In this document: positions 25,401-33,500 of the stretch, one piece after another
How positions within the stretch are numbered: the first letter of the stretch is position 1
Layout: each line of letters starts with the position of its first letter
NCBI RefSeq assembly: GCF_003143855.1
Contig: NZ_QFRK01000004.1
Location: 306,504-370,503 of the forward strand
Direction of reading: 5' to 3'
DNA length: 64,000 nucleotides
Source of the DNA: Streptomyces sp. NWU339
GTDB lineage: Bacteria; Actinomycetota; Actinomycetes; Streptomycetales; Streptomycetaceae
Notes under the pieces: generated by a model
Told to the model about the DNA's origin: nothing
What the model saw: the letters and a program-made list of their open reading frames with translations, nothing else
Database searches by the model: none
Program-made: the position numbers and the translations under genes

Positions 25401-26346
25401 TCGGATAGGCGGCATCCTGGACCCAGGTGTCCGTGACGGGGCCGAGCAGCGTGTTGGTCGGATCCACAGTCACGGGGTATCTCACGTCAGGATCCTGCAG
25501 GAACGAATGGTCCGGCGTGAGAACCAGAGTCTGCCCGTCACCGCTGCCCTCCACCGTGACGGCGACATCGGTGACATCAGCCGGCTCGCCGGACGCAGCG
25601 CGCTCAGTAGCTCCCCACATGACGGGAACGGGCGCGGTGGCCACATCTCTGCCGTCCTTGCTCTCCCAGAGCAGCCGTTCATCAGAAGCCTTACGGAGCG
25701 TCAAGCCGTCGGCGGCGACGGGTATTCTCAGCTCCACCTGCTCCTTCGGCCGTTCCTTCAGCACAAGGAGATGCGAGAAGCCTTCCGGCAGTGCGAAGAC
25801 CACCAGATCGGCGTTGGGCTGAACATCGCTGTAGGTCGCGGTGTTTCCTTCGAGCGTCGGTCGGGGAAGATCGCCGTCCCAGCCGATGCCGAGCGTGTGA
25901 CCGCCCTCGCTCACTTCCGCGAGAGCACCCGAACCACCATCGGAGAAACTGATGTCCGCTGCGGCCTGCCTCGGCTGCACAACTCCGTCACGGCGAACGA
26001 GTCTCGTGTCGACGTCTCGCCACGTTCCGCTCTTGTCCTTGACCCTCGTCGGTCCGGTGGTCGACTCTTCGGTCACCGAGCCGTCGGGATTGACGTAGGT
26101 GGTTGAACTTTCCGTACGCAGCGCGGTGACCTCTACGCGCTGACCAAGCAAAGCCGCGCGGATACGCGCCGCACCGACCTTCGCCTCGACGTCGTCAGAC
26201 TCCTCCGCCGCGGACGCGACAGGCCGTGCGGTGGAGGCATCGGCCTGCAGCACCGGGACGCCGATCTCGACGGCTAAGCAGCCGGCCAGCGCGTACAGAC
26301 TGAACCCGAGTATGCGCGAACACCTGGGTCCGCGTCTCTTCTTCAT
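22423..26346 (-). CDS. Secreted multidomain protein with DNRLRE, fibronectin III and C-terminal amidase domains
   Basis: 1307 aa. A basic signal sequence ends near residue 40. An N-terminal domain (about 45-290) holds a WRDVDT strand motif. A DNRLRE-type jelly-roll module (about 295-490) has ARSYLKFDTARF and WSSTCSTANAGIEVRRV; an Ig-like segment follows (about 490-590), then a second DNRLRE-like module (about 700-850) and a fibronectin III domain (about 855-950). The last 170 residues resemble the Amidase_6/CHAP-like cysteine peptidase fold: Cys in EYSQDCTNYVSKAL, His in GGWDHAGVITKMA, Asn in VSAHNNNR. This layout suggests cell-wall or polymer binding plus amide hydrolysis, possibly as a contact-dependent effector. 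ATG at 26346 follows GGGGGGA; an ATG at 26361 is the alternative. Codon 24 is TTA, so translation may depend on bldA. Confidence 0.83.
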   Translation of the reverse strand: MKKRRGPRCSRILGFSLYALAGCLAVEIGVPVLQADASTARPVASAAEESDDVEAKVGAARIRAALLGQRVEVTALRTESSTTYVNPDGSVTEESTTGPTRVKDKSGTWRDVDTRLVRRDGVVQPRQAAADISFSDGGSGALAEVSEGGHTLGIGWDGDLPRPTLEGNTATYSDVQPNADLVVFALPEGFSHLLVLKERPKEQVELRIPVAADGLTLRKASDERLLWESKDGRDVATAPVPVMWGATERAASGEPADVTDVAVTVEGSGDGQTLVLTPDHSFLQDPDVRYPVTVDPTNTLLGPVTDTWVQDAAYPTSQRGSTELKAGTYDGSERARSYLKFDTARFRGKRIIDADLRLFSHWSSTCSTANAGIEVRRVTSDWDPSAISWAKQPSTTTTAAPVSKAAKGYNANCPAGQVSWGVDGIVQAWADGQPNYGVRLAAVNEKDPLTWRRYRSANYVDGSHDSATEPSLIVTYNSTPATPTELGVSPRKAGTPLVVRSLTPTLQAKVGDSDAESALTTEFQIQPEPGFADTTYTWTGKTAKFTPDTVATTQVPTASALPDGTHLRVRARTSDGIDTSNWSGWTAFQVDASAVLPADLPTQLQAGATDTTSPLVTGVVTSPNGGMVEAQFRLGNASGTQTLGSQFVPNGERAGFKIPADRLDSGGPFNWSMRACYEGKCSAWTEKTAIAAGSGTEVVETPGSMSVSVPLTKATVCTGTATCVGETGTALKVGSVSGKNWRTYLKADLSKIPAGARVTGATLQLQSSATTPDLAVHALNDAWATTGTGSDLDKVTAPGVNLDAAAPWTIDVTGLVTGWTDGANVNHGLVLRRADTAPSTAGISFTSATFTVEYGPATPPSPPGGLRARAGDGGALVMWDASTDSGYNDTDLTYEVTALDAAGTVAAKRTTHGTDMVITGLTNDAPYTFKVSASSPYGTSTTVTSDAVRPLRAPLSVATYTATVNEYLEATAALNTGAHNSASAAINGRPNAEKYSWLLKAEEFWLIDTRNALKADSLTYTSITSTLSAVLAMPSADGSVTVRATVNEKRTLADTPEEPETDETTTLYTFSEKDSPVLRSKMNAAQYEQRMSKGDDAYGAVTHSSVESDVSPTASTRQVPYTLGALAVDQAQYTPYATVNDSGTAKWARAHWNDRHEYSQDCTNYVSKALYHGGGMRMKGKNKNKKSVDNWWRIKHSAPPHSGGGFYYTNSHTWTVADKMETFLSKHSYGIVNTESKQKEAKVGDVVFFNWGGKGGWDHAGVITKMAKGKAYVSAHNNNRLNQRLDTYIRSQRGTWANIHRVRPEWY

Positions 26347-26382
26347 CTTGGATCCCCCCATTCACAGAAAAGAACAAAGATC

Positions 26383-26411
26383 TTCATACTTTCTCCCGCA
26401 TGCACAGGCAA
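26383..26411 (-). promoter_or_regulatory. Candidate promoter of the amidase operon
   Basis: On the minus strand TTGCCT (26411-26406), 17 bases, then TATGAA (26388-26383). The -10 is 36 bases before the ATG at 26346. The stretch is distinctly A/T-richer than the surroundings. Predicted by eye only. Confidence 0.45.
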
Positions 26412-26662
26412 GAAGACGTAAGTCACAGCACTCCCCTGGTCGCGTCCGTCGTCGTCGCTGCTGGCTTCAGCACCCGCAGACGTCCTGAGCGGCATCACGC
26501 GCGCGACGCAGCTGGTCGGCGAGGTTCATGGCCGTGGCGGCGGCTTCACCGAGGACGCGGGCGGCGGTGGCGAAGCCACGGTGCGGAAAGCGCCCCGACC
26601 AGGCGCCGGAAAGGCCGACGGCGACAGCCAGGCACCCGACCCGCACGCGGACGAGCAGACGG

Positions 26663-26714
26663 TACGACGGCGGCGGGGGCGCCCGGTGAAACACCGGGCG
26701 CCCCCGCCGTCGTA
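26663..26714. terminator. Strong hairpin terminator of lysS
   Basis: A near-perfect stem of about 23 bp: the inner part CGGGGGCGCCCGGTG/CACCGGGCGCCCCCG closes over AAA, and an outer TACGACGG/CCGTCGTA pairs with one CGG bulge. It begins 16 bases 3' of the lysS stop at 26731. The rest of 26362-26662 holds the amidase promoter and no supported gene. Confidence 0.85.
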
Positions 26715-26730
26715 CACGTCGATGTGCCGG

Positions 26731-28467
26731 TCAGTGCCCGAGCAGCCTCCGTACCCGCTCCTGGCCCACCGCGAGCAGCAGCGTGGGCAGGCGCGGACCG
26801 GTGTCCCGGCCGACCAGCAGGTGGTACAGCAGCGCGAAGAACGACCGCTGCGCGGTCTTGATCTCCGGCGGCAGCTCCTTGGGCGTGGCGTCGGCGGGGA
26901 AACCGGCCTGCACCTTGGGAACGCCGTAGACGTGGTGCGTGAGCCCGTCCAGCGACCAGTGGTCGGCGAGCCCGTCGACCAGCAGCCGCAGGGACTCCCT
27001 GCCCTGCTCGTCGAGCGACTTCAGCAGCTCCTCGTCGGGCTCCGTACGGACGATGGTGCGCTGGTCGGCGGGGACGTGGGTGTTGATCCACGCCTCGGCC
27101 TTGTCGTAACGCGGCCGCGCCTCGTCGAGCGAGGCGAGCGGATTCGCGGGGTCGAAGTCGCTGAGGATGCGCAGCGCCTGGTCCGGGTGCCCGCCGGTGA
27201 TGTCGGCGACGGAGGCGAGGGTGCGGTACGGCAGCGGCCGGGGCGTCCTCGGCAGCGCGCCGCTCGCCGTGCCCACCGCGCGGGAGTGCGCGGCGACGTC
27301 GGCGGGCAGCCCGGTGCCCTCGGAAACCTTGGCGTCGAGCCGGTCCCACTCGTCGTAGAGGCGCTGGATCTCCTGGTCGAAGGCGATCTTGAAGGACTGG
27401 TTGGGCCGGCGCCGGGCGTACAGCCAGCGCAGCAGCTGCGGCTCCATGATCTTCAGCGCGTCGGCGGGGGTCGGCACGCCACCGCGCGAGGACGACATCT
27501 TCGCCATGCCGCTGATCCCGACGAACGCGTACATCGGGCCGATCGGCTGCTTGCCGCCGAAGATCCCGACGATCTGCCCGCCGACCTGGAACGACGAACC
27601 CGGGGACGAGTGGTCGACGCCGGACGGCTCGAAGACCACGCCCTCGTACGCCCAGCGCATCGGCCAGTCGACCTTCCAGACCAGCTTGCCGCGGTTGAAC
27701 TCGCTCAGCCGGACCGTCTCCGAGAAGCCGCACGCGGTGCAGGCGTAGGTCAGCTCGGTGGAGTCGTCGTCGTAGGCGGTGACGGTGGTGAGGTCCTTCT
27801 CGCAGTTGCCGCAGAACGGCTTGTACGGGAAGTAGCCGGCGGAGCCGAGGCTGCCGTCGTCCTCGGCGGCGGCGCCGGAACCCTCGGCGGCCTCCAGCTC
27901 GGCCTCGTCGACCGGCTTCTGCTGCTGCTTCTTCGCCGGGGCCTTCTTGGTGCGGTACTGGGCGAGGATCGCGTCGATGTCGCCGCGGTGCCTCATGGCG
28001 TGCAGGATCTGCTCGCGGTAGGCACCGGAGGTGTACTGCTCCGTCTGGCTGATCCCGTCGAACTCCACGCCCAGTTCGGCGAGCGACTCGATCATGGCGG
28101 CCTTGAAGTGCTCCGCCCAGTTCGGGTACGCCGAGCCCTTGGGGGCCGGGACCGAGGTGAGCGGCTTGCCGATGTGCCCGGCCCACTCCTCCTCGTCGAC
28201 GCCGTCGATGCCCTTGGGGACCTTGCGGTACCGGTCGTAGTCGTCCCAGGAGATCAGGTGCCGCACCCGGTGGCCGCGGCGGCGGATCTCGTCGGCGACC
28301 AGGTGCGGGGTCATGACCTCGCGGAGGTTGCCGAGGTGGATCGGGCCGGACGGCGACAGCCCGGACGCGACGACGACCGGTTTGCCCGGGGCCCGACGCT
28401 CCGATTCCTCGATGACGTCATCCGCGAAACGGGAGACCCAGTCGGTGGTCTCGGTGCTCTGAGCCAC
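26731..28467 (-). CDS. lysS: Class I lysyl-tRNA synthetase
   Basis: 578 aa. It charges tRNA-Lys. The class I signatures are present: PSGPIHLGN (HIGH motif, about residue 40) and MAKMSSSRG (KMSKS). A four-Cys zinc ribbon is formed by FCGNCEKD and YACTACGF near residues 220-245, and the C-terminal helical domain is complete. This class is the archaeal type and is common in Streptomyces. GTG at 28467 (VAQSTETTDW) is favoured by GAAGGA ten bases upstream; GTG at 28476 is possible. Divergent from argS. The last 49 codons are duplicated at 21651-21798, so the present 3' end may have arrived with the inserted element; its final residues (RRLLGH) differ from the displaced copy (RTLLGE). Confidence 0.95.
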   Translation of the reverse strand: MAQSTETTDWVSRFADDVIEESERRAPGKPVVVASGLSPSGPIHLGNLREVMTPHLVADEIRRRGHRVRHLISWDDYDRYRKVPKGIDGVDEEEWAGHIGKPLTSVPAPKGSAYPNWAEHFKAAMIESLAELGVEFDGISQTEQYTSGAYREQILHAMRHRGDIDAILAQYRTKKAPAKKQQQKPVDEAELEAAEGSGAAAEDDGSLGSAGYFPYKPFCGNCEKDLTTVTAYDDDSTELTYACTACGFSETVRLSEFNRGKLVWKVDWPMRWAYEGVVFEPSGVDHSSPGSSFQVGGQIVGIFGGKQPIGPMYAFVGISGMAKMSSSRGGVPTPADALKIMEPQLLRWLYARRRPNQSFKIAFDQEIQRLYDEWDRLDAKVSEGTGLPADVAAHSRAVGTASGALPRTPRPLPYRTLASVADITGGHPDQALRILSDFDPANPLASLDEARPRYDKAEAWINTHVPADQRTIVRTEPDEELLKSLDEQGRESLRLLVDGLADHWSLDGLTHHVYGVPKVQAGFPADATPKELPPEIKTAQRSFFALLYHLLVGRDTGPRLPTLLLAVGQERVRRLLGH

Positions 28468-28720
28468 GATCGGCACGTCCTTCTTTCTGCTCGGGCAGCC
28501 GGTACGGTCGCACGGCTGACCCCTCCATTCTCCCAGCCCGGACCGCATCCGCGAAAACCGCTTTTCACCCGCGCCCCGGAGGCGCGGGCCGTGTCGACAT
28601 GCGGCTCCGCCGCGCGGGCGCGACGAGCCCCACCGTCCCGCGGCCAGAAAACCGCTTTGCCACCCGTGGGATACTGGACAGGTCTATCTGAACCCACGAG
28701 GAGAACGGGCACCCCCTCCT

Positions 28721-30481
28721 ATGGCCTCGGTCACATCGCTCACCGATCTCGTCAACCAGCAGCTCGCGTCCGCCATCTCCGCCGTCCGGCCGGAGGCGTC
28801 CGCGGACCCGCTGCTGCGACGAAGCGACCGGGCGGACTACCAGGCCAACGGCATCCTGGCGCTGGCCAAGAAGGCGAAGGCGAACCCGCGGGAGCTGGCC
28901 GCCGAGGTCGTCGCGCAGGTCGTCACCGGCGACGAGCTGATCAAGGACGTCGAGGTCTCCGGACCCGGCTTCCTCAACATCACCGTCGCCGACCGGGCGA
29001 TCACCGAGAACCTCGCCGCGCGGCACGCGGACGGCGAGCGCCTCGGCGTGCCGCTGAAGGAGAACGCGGGCGTCACGGTCGTCGACTACGCCCAGCCGAA
29101 CGTGGCGAAGGAGATGCACGTCGGTCACCTGCGGTCGGCGGTCATCGGCGACGCCCTGCGCGCCATGCTCGACTTCACCGGCGAGAAGACGATCGGCCGG
29201 CACCACATCGGCGACTGGGGCACCCAGTTCGGCATGCTCATCCAGTACCTGTTCGAGCACCCGGGCGAGCTGGCCCCCCCGGGCGAGGTCGACGGCGAGC
29301 AGGCCATGAGCAACCTGAACCGCGTGTACAAGGCGTCGCGCGCGCTCTTCGACTCGGACGAGGAGTTCAAGGAGCGGGCCCGCAAGCGGGTCGTCGCCCT
29401 CCAGTCCGGTGACAAGGAGACGCTCGAGCTGTGGCAGCAGTTCGTGGACGAGTCGAAGGTCTACTTCTACTCCGTCTTCGAGAAGCTCGACATGGAGATC
29501 CGCGACGAGGAGATCGTCGGGGAGTCCGCGTACAACGAGGGCATGCCGGAGACCGCCCGGCTCCTGGAGGAGATGGGCGTCGCGGTGCGCTCCGAGGGCG
29601 CGCTCGTGGTGTTCTTCGACGAGATCCGCGGCAAGGACGACCAGCCGGTCCCGCTGATCGTGCAGAAGGCCGACGGCGGCTTCGGCTACGCGGCCTCGGA
29701 CCTGACGGCGATCCGCGACCGCGTCGTCGACCTGCACGCGACCACGCTGCTGTACGTCGTCGACGTGCGCCAGTCGCTGCACTTCAGGATGGTCTTCGAG
29801 ACGGCCCGCCGGGCCGGCTGGCTGAACGACGACGTCACCGCGCACAACATGGGCTACGGCACGGTGCTCGGCGCGGACGGCAAGCCGTTCAAGACGCGTG
29901 AGGGCGAGACCGTGCGGCTGGAGGACCTGCTGGACGAGGCGGTGCAGCGGGCCGCGGAGGTCGTACGGGAGAAGGCGCAGGACCTCACCGAGGACGAGAT
30001 CCGGGAGCGGGCCGCGCAGGTCGGCATCGGAGCCGTGAAGTACGCGGACCTGTCGACGTCGGCGAACCGGGACTACAAGTTCGACCTCGACCAGATGGTC
30101 TCCCTGAACGGCGACACGTCGGTCTACCTCCAGTACGCCTACGCCCGTATCCAGTCGATCCTGCGCAAGGCCCCCGACGGCGTACGCCCCTCGGCGCACC
30201 CGGAGCTGGCCCTGCACGAGGCCGAGCGGGCGCTGGGCCTGCACCTGGACGCGTTCGCGGAGACGGTGGCGGACGCGGCGCGGGAGTACGCTCCGCACAA
30301 GCTGGCCGCCTACCTGTACCAGCTGGCGTCCCTGTACACGTCGTTCTACGACAAGTGCCCGGTGCTGAAGGCCGAGTCGCCCGAGCAGGTGGCCAACCGC
30401 CTGTTCCTGTGCGACATCACGGCCCGCACCCTGCACCGGGGCATGGCCCTGCTGGGCATCCGGACGCCCGAGCGGCTCTGA
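28721..30481 (+). CDS. argS: Arginyl-tRNA synthetase
   Basis: 586 aa, normal length. It charges tRNA-Arg. The N-terminal Add-1 domain (about 1-110) is followed by the HIGH-type motif [19 protein letters not shown] near 130. The KMSKS loop is degenerate ([16 protein letters not shown]), as in many ArgRS. An anticodon-binding helical domain ends at [13 protein letters not shown] at 28721 follows CACGAGGAGAACGG. Divergent from lysS across about 250 bases that contain two copies of a GAAAACCGCTTT-NN-ACCCG motif (28553 and 28647). A strong hairpin follows. Confidence 0.96.
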   Translation: MASVTSLTDLVNQQLASAISAVRPEASADPLLRRSDRADYQANGILALAKKAKANPRELAAEVVAQVVTGDELIKDVEVSGPGFLNITVADRAITENLAARHADGERLGVPLKENAGVTVVDYAQPNVAKEMHVGHLRSAVIGDALRAMLDFTGEKTIGRHHIGDWGTQFGMLIQYLFEHPGELAPPGEVDGEQAMSNLNRVYKASRALFDSDEEFKERARKRVVALQSGDKETLELWQQFVDESKVYFYSVFEKLDMEIRDEEIVGESAYNEGMPETARLLEEMGVAVRSEGALVVFFDEIRGKDDQPVPLIVQKADGGFGYAASDLTAIRDRVVDLHATTLLYVVDVRQSLHFRMVFETARRAGWLNDDVTAHNMGYGTVLGADGKPFKTREGETVRLEDLLDEAVQRAAEVVREKAQDLTEDEIRERAAQVGIGAVKYADLSTSANRDYKFDLDQMVSLNGDTSVYLQYAYARIQSILRKAPDGVRPSAHPELALHEAERALGLHLDAFAETVADAAREYAPHKLAAYLYQLASLYTSFYDKCPVLKAESPEQVANRLFLCDITARTLHRGMALLGIRTPERL

Positions 30482-30502
30482 CCGCCCGGAAGGCACGACG
30501 CA

Positions 30503-30539
30503 CGCGGCCCGTCCTCTCCCGCTGGGAGGACGGGCCGCG
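30503..30539. terminator. Hairpin terminator between argS and the peptidoglycan-binding protein
   Basis: CGCGGCCCGTCCT pairs perfectly with AGGACGGGCCGCG over an 11-base loop, 21 bases after the argS stop and 20 bases from the stop of the convergent gene. Confidence 0.85.
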
Positions 30540-30559
30540 GCCGTCGGTGCCGGTGGTGC

Positions 30560-31021
30560 CTAGTACGTGTCGACGCACCAGTTGGCGAAGGTCTTGAACG
30601 CCGCCTGGGTGCCCGAGCCGGCGATTCCGTCGATCGCGCCGGTGTAGCCCCAGCCGTTGTTCTTCAGGAAGCGCTGCAACGCCGAGACCGTCCCGCTCCC
30701 GACGGATCCGTCGATGGCGCCGGTGTAGCCGTGGTGCGCCTTGAGCATGCGCTGGAAGGCCTTCCAGCTGTTGGGGCCGAGCTCCCCGTCGATCGAGTCG
30801 GTGTAGCTCCAGTGCGCCCGCAGCCAGCGCTGGACGCCCTTGGCCTGAGTGGCGTTCAGACCGAGGTTGACCACCGCGAGCGGAGCGACCGCCTCGGCAC
30901 TCGCCACGGCCTTGGTGTCCTGCGCCGGAGCCGCGAAGCCGGTGCCCGCGGTGGCCAGGCCGCCGGCGGCGATCCCCACAGCCGTAGTGACACTGACGAG
31001 CGCCTTGGTCATGGCTCGCAT
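30560..31021 (-). CDS. Secreted peptidoglycan-binding-like protein
   Basis: 153 aa. The signal peptide (MRAMTKALVSVTTAVGIAAG) ends near GFAAPAQD. The mature part is three tandem copies of a peptidoglycan-binding-like helix-loop unit: SYTDSIDGELGPNSWKAFQR, GYTGAIDGSVGSGTVSALQR and GYTGAIDGIAGSGTQAAFK, with a final Cys near the C-terminus. No catalytic domain is present, so it probably only binds cell-wall material. ATG at 31021 follows GAAGGGGG; the longer open frame upstream is not needed. Next to it, divergently transcribed, is an HTH membrane protein that also carries such a domain. Confidence 0.87.
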   Translation of the reverse strand: MRAMTKALVSVTTAVGIAAGGLATAGTGFAAPAQDTKAVASAEAVAPLAVVNLGLNATQAKGVQRWLRAHWSYTDSIDGELGPNSWKAFQRMLKAHHGYTGAIDGSVGSGTVSALQRFLKNNGWGYTGAIDGIAGSGTQAAFKTFANWCVDTY

Positions 31022-31309
31022 GTCTGTCCCCCTTCGAATGGGCGGTGCCGACCGGAGCGGCCGGCTCGGCAACGAGACTGCCGGGTCTGTGCCGGGCCCG
31101 GCCACGATTGCCGCTGAAGTGACGACGCCATGGGACACCCTGGTCCGGGACCTGCGGGGCCGCGTCCCGCCGGGACGGTGCCGCGGGACGGGGCGGGACG
31201 GGCGATGGCCGAATCGGCGTGGGTGCGAGAAACGCGTCACCCGGCACACTGTGAAGGCTGTTGCGGAATGCGACGGGACGGAACCAAGCACACGCGAGTG
31301 GGGGGGAGC

Positions 31310-32149
31310 ATGTCGCGTTGGAAGGGCCTGCCCGCGGAACTCGATCCGAGCGTCCGGAACTTGGTGGTGCGATTACGGCGGCTGAAGGACCACAGCGGGC
31401 TGAGTCTGCGGCAGCTCGCGGCGAAGACCGGTTACAGCTCTTCGTCGTGGGAGCGCTACCTCGGCGGCAGGTCGCTGCCGCCCCGGGACGCCGTCGAGGC
31501 GCTGGCGTCGGTCACCGGCGAGGAGCCGACCCGGTTGCTGGCCGTGTGGGAGGTCGCGGCGGAGGCATGGAGCGGCCGCACGGCGACGGCGCCTCCGGGT
31601 CCGGTCGCGGCTGCCGCTCCGGCTCAGGCTCAGGCTCCGGAATCCGTCGCAGAACCCAGGAAAACGGAACCCGTCGAACCCGTCGATCCGATCGGCCCCG
31701 CCGACCCCGCGGCTGAACCGACGCGCGGGCGGGCCTTCCACGTGGCGGTCGCCGCTGGGGTGGTCGCCGTCGTGCTGGCCGCGTCGGCGGTGGTGGTGCT
31801 GGTCGGCAGGACGGGCGCGGACCGCGATCACGGCGCCGCCGCGCCATTCGCCTCGCCGTCCGCGTCACCGCGGTCCGCACCCGCTTACACCTGCCGGGTG
31901 AAGCGGATCGACGGCCTCTGGTACGCGGGGCTGAGCGCCACGCGCGACGCGATCGTGGCGAACGGCCACGCCGGTCCGGAAGCCGCCGAGGTGCAGTGTC
32001 TGCTGGCCCGGGCGGGCTACTCTCCGGGGGACGTCGACGGCATCTTCGGACCGCTGACCGAGCGGGCCGTCAAACACCTGCAGGTGGACGCCGACTTGGT
32101 CGTGGACGGCGTCGTCGGCCCGCACACCTGGGGGGCCTTACGGCAATGA
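31310..32149 (+). CDS. Membrane HTH protein with extracytoplasmic peptidoglycan-binding domain
   Basis: 279 aa. Order: XRE-type helix-turn-helix (about 15-75: LRQLAAKTGYSSSSWERYLG), a Pro/Ala/Glu linker, one membrane helix (about 147-170: VAVAAGVVAVVLAASAVVVLV), then an outside domain with two Cys (YTCRVKRIDG, VQCLLARAG) and a peptidoglycan_binding_1-like unit (YSPGDVDGIFGPLTERAVKH). This layout suggests a one-component regulator that may read cell-wall state across the membrane. ATG at 31310 follows GGGGGGAG. It contains two TTA codons (22 and 277), so its translation may depend on the bldA tRNA. The stop overlaps a broken DUF2690 gene (ATGA). Divergent from the secreted peptidoglycan-binding gene. 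Confidence 0.82.
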   Translation: MSRWKGLPAELDPSVRNLVVRLRRLKDHSGLSLRQLAAKTGYSSSSWERYLGGRSLPPRDAVEALASVTGEEPTRLLAVWEVAAEAWSGRTATAPPGPVAAAAPAQAQAPESVAEPRKTEPVEPVDPIGPADPAAEPTRGRAFHVAVAAGVVAVVLAASAVVVLVGRTGADRDHGAAAPFASPSASPRSAPAYTCRVKRIDGLWYAGLSATRDAIVANGHAGPEAAEVQCLLARAGYSPGDVDGIFGPLTERAVKHLQVDADLVVDGVVGPHTWGALRQ

Positions 32150-32440
32150 CGTCACCGGAGCGCGCCCGGCTGACCGCCGCCCTGCGGAGCCCGCCTGCAA
32201 CTGCGCTACAGCCCCAGGTGCGGGACGAGTCGGGCCCGCATGTGGGGCACCCGGGTGGGCGACCGGGTGGAGCTGACCGCGGCCGGCCCCACCCGCTCCG
32301 CCGGGATCGTGGACGCCCTCGACGCGAAGGCGTACGTCTGCACCCCGATGACGAGGACCCGTCCCGGCACGGTCGTCCGGGCCTGCTTCCACCCCGCGGG
32401 ACGGACCGGCCGGGAGTGCTTCGAGGCCACCGTGCGCTGA
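32146..32440 (+). pseudogene. DUF2690-like gene remnant
   Basis: An ATG at 32146 overlaps the upstream stop and starts MTSPERARLTAALR, then the frame is lost. A second frame resumes at about 32197 with RLQLRYSPRCGTSRARMWGT and runs to the stop at 32438 (ATVR). YSPRC followed by a hydrophilic beta segment and a closing YVCTPM is the C-terminal half of DUF2690 proteins; the Cys-rich first half is missing. The gene would have formed an operon with the HTH/peptidoglycan-binding protein. Most likely a deletion with frameshift. Confidence 0.6.
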
Positions 32441-32441
32441 G

Positions 32442-33437
32442 CTACGCCTCCAGCTTCCGGGCGACTTCGGTGGCCCAGTAGGTGAGGATGTTCTGCGCGC
32501 CGGCCCGCTTGATGCCGGTCAGGGTCTCCAGGATCGCCCGGTCGCGGTCGATCCAGCCCTTCTCGGCGGCGGCCTCGATCATCGAGTACTCCCCGGAGAT
32601 CTGGTACGCGGCCACCGGCACGTCCACGGCGTCGGCGACCCGGGCGAGGACGTCTAGATACGGACCTGCCGGCTTGACCATCACCAGGTCGGCGCCCTCC
32701 GCCAGGTCCAGCGCCAACTCCCGCATCGATTCACGGACGTTGGCCGGGTCCTGCTGATACGTGTTGCGGTCGCCCCGGAGCGACGAGCCGACGGCCTCGC
32801 GGAACGGCCCGTAGAAGGCGGAGGCGTACTTGGCGGTGTAGGCGAGGATCGCGACGTCCTCGCGGCCGATCTGGTCGAGGGCGTCACGGATGACGCCGAT
32901 CTGCCCGTCCATCATCCCGCTGGGCCCCACGACATGGGCGCCCGCGTCGGCCTGCACCTGCGCCATCTCGGCGTACCGCTCAAGGGTCGCGTCGTTGTCG
33001 ACCCGCCCCTGCTCGTCCAGTACCCCGCAGTGCCCGTGGTCCGTCGTCTCGTCGAGGCACAGGTCGGACATGACGAGCAGGTCGTCGCCGACCTCGGCCC
33101 GCACGTCCCGCAGGGCGACCTGGAGAATCCCGTCCGGGTCGGTGCCCGCCGTGCCCAGGGCGTCCTTCTTCGACTCCTCCGGAACCCCGAACAGCATGAT
33201 CCCGGAGACCCCGGCCGCCACGGCCTCGGCCGCCGCCTTCTTCAGGGTGTCGCGCGTGTGCTGCACCACGCCCGGCATCGCCTCGATCGGCACCGGCTCG
33301 CCGACCCCCTCGCGGACGAAGGCCGGGAGGATGAGGTCGGCGGGGTGCAACCGCGTCTCGGCGACCATCCGACGCATGGCGGGGGTGGTCCGCAGACGCC
33401 GGGGCCGGGTACCGGGAAAAGATCCGTACGTCGTCAT
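32442..33437 (-). CDS. hemB: Delta-aminolevulinic acid dehydratase (porphobilinogen synthase)
   Basis: 331 aa, full-length. It condenses two 5-aminolevulinate molecules to porphobilinogen in haem, cobalamin and related tetrapyrrole synthesis. Markers: [16 protein letters not shown] (the region of the metal and allosteric sites), [15 protein letters not shown], the first active Lys in [17 protein letters not shown] and the second in [16 protein letters not shown] at 33437 ([14 protein letters not shown]) is used; an in-frame GTG nine bases upstream is possible. It lies some 12 kb from the rex-hemACD operon on the same strand. Confidence 0.95.
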   Translation of the reverse strand: MTTYGSFPGTRPRRLRTTPAMRRMVAETRLHPADLILPAFVREGVGEPVPIEAMPGVVQHTRDTLKKAAAEAVAAGVSGIMLFGVPEESKKDALGTAGTDPDGILQVALRDVRAEVGDDLLVMSDLCLDETTDHGHCGVLDEQGRVDNDATLERYAEMAQVQADAGAHVVGPSGMMDGQIGVIRDALDQIGREDVAILAYTAKYASAFYGPFREAVGSSLRGDRNTYQQDPANVRESMRELALDLAEGADLVMVKPAGPYLDVLARVADAVDVPVAAYQISGEYSMIEAAAEKGWIDRDRAILETLTGIKRAGAQNILTYWATEVARKLEA

Positions 33438-33500
33438 ACCTCCCACGCTACGCCCGCCCGCCCCGTGCCTTTACCGACGCCGAGTCGGGCCGGCTCGCCG

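Noticed and set aside
26467..26694. 75-aa open frame on the minus strand between the amidase promoter and the lysS terminator
   Set aside because: No recognisable domain or ribosome site, and its 5' end overlaps the terminator stem. It may be a relic, but the evidence is too thin to call it a gene.
21799..26730. Search for an integrase, recombinase or transfer gene inside the lysS-end insertion
   Set aside because: None seen. The insertion is described from its repeats only, and is not called a complete integrative element.
28565..30496. 643-codon open frame antisense to argS
   Set aside because: A mirror of GC-rich codon bias in argS; composition is Val/Gly/Arg/Leu-biased with no domain, and argS is certain.
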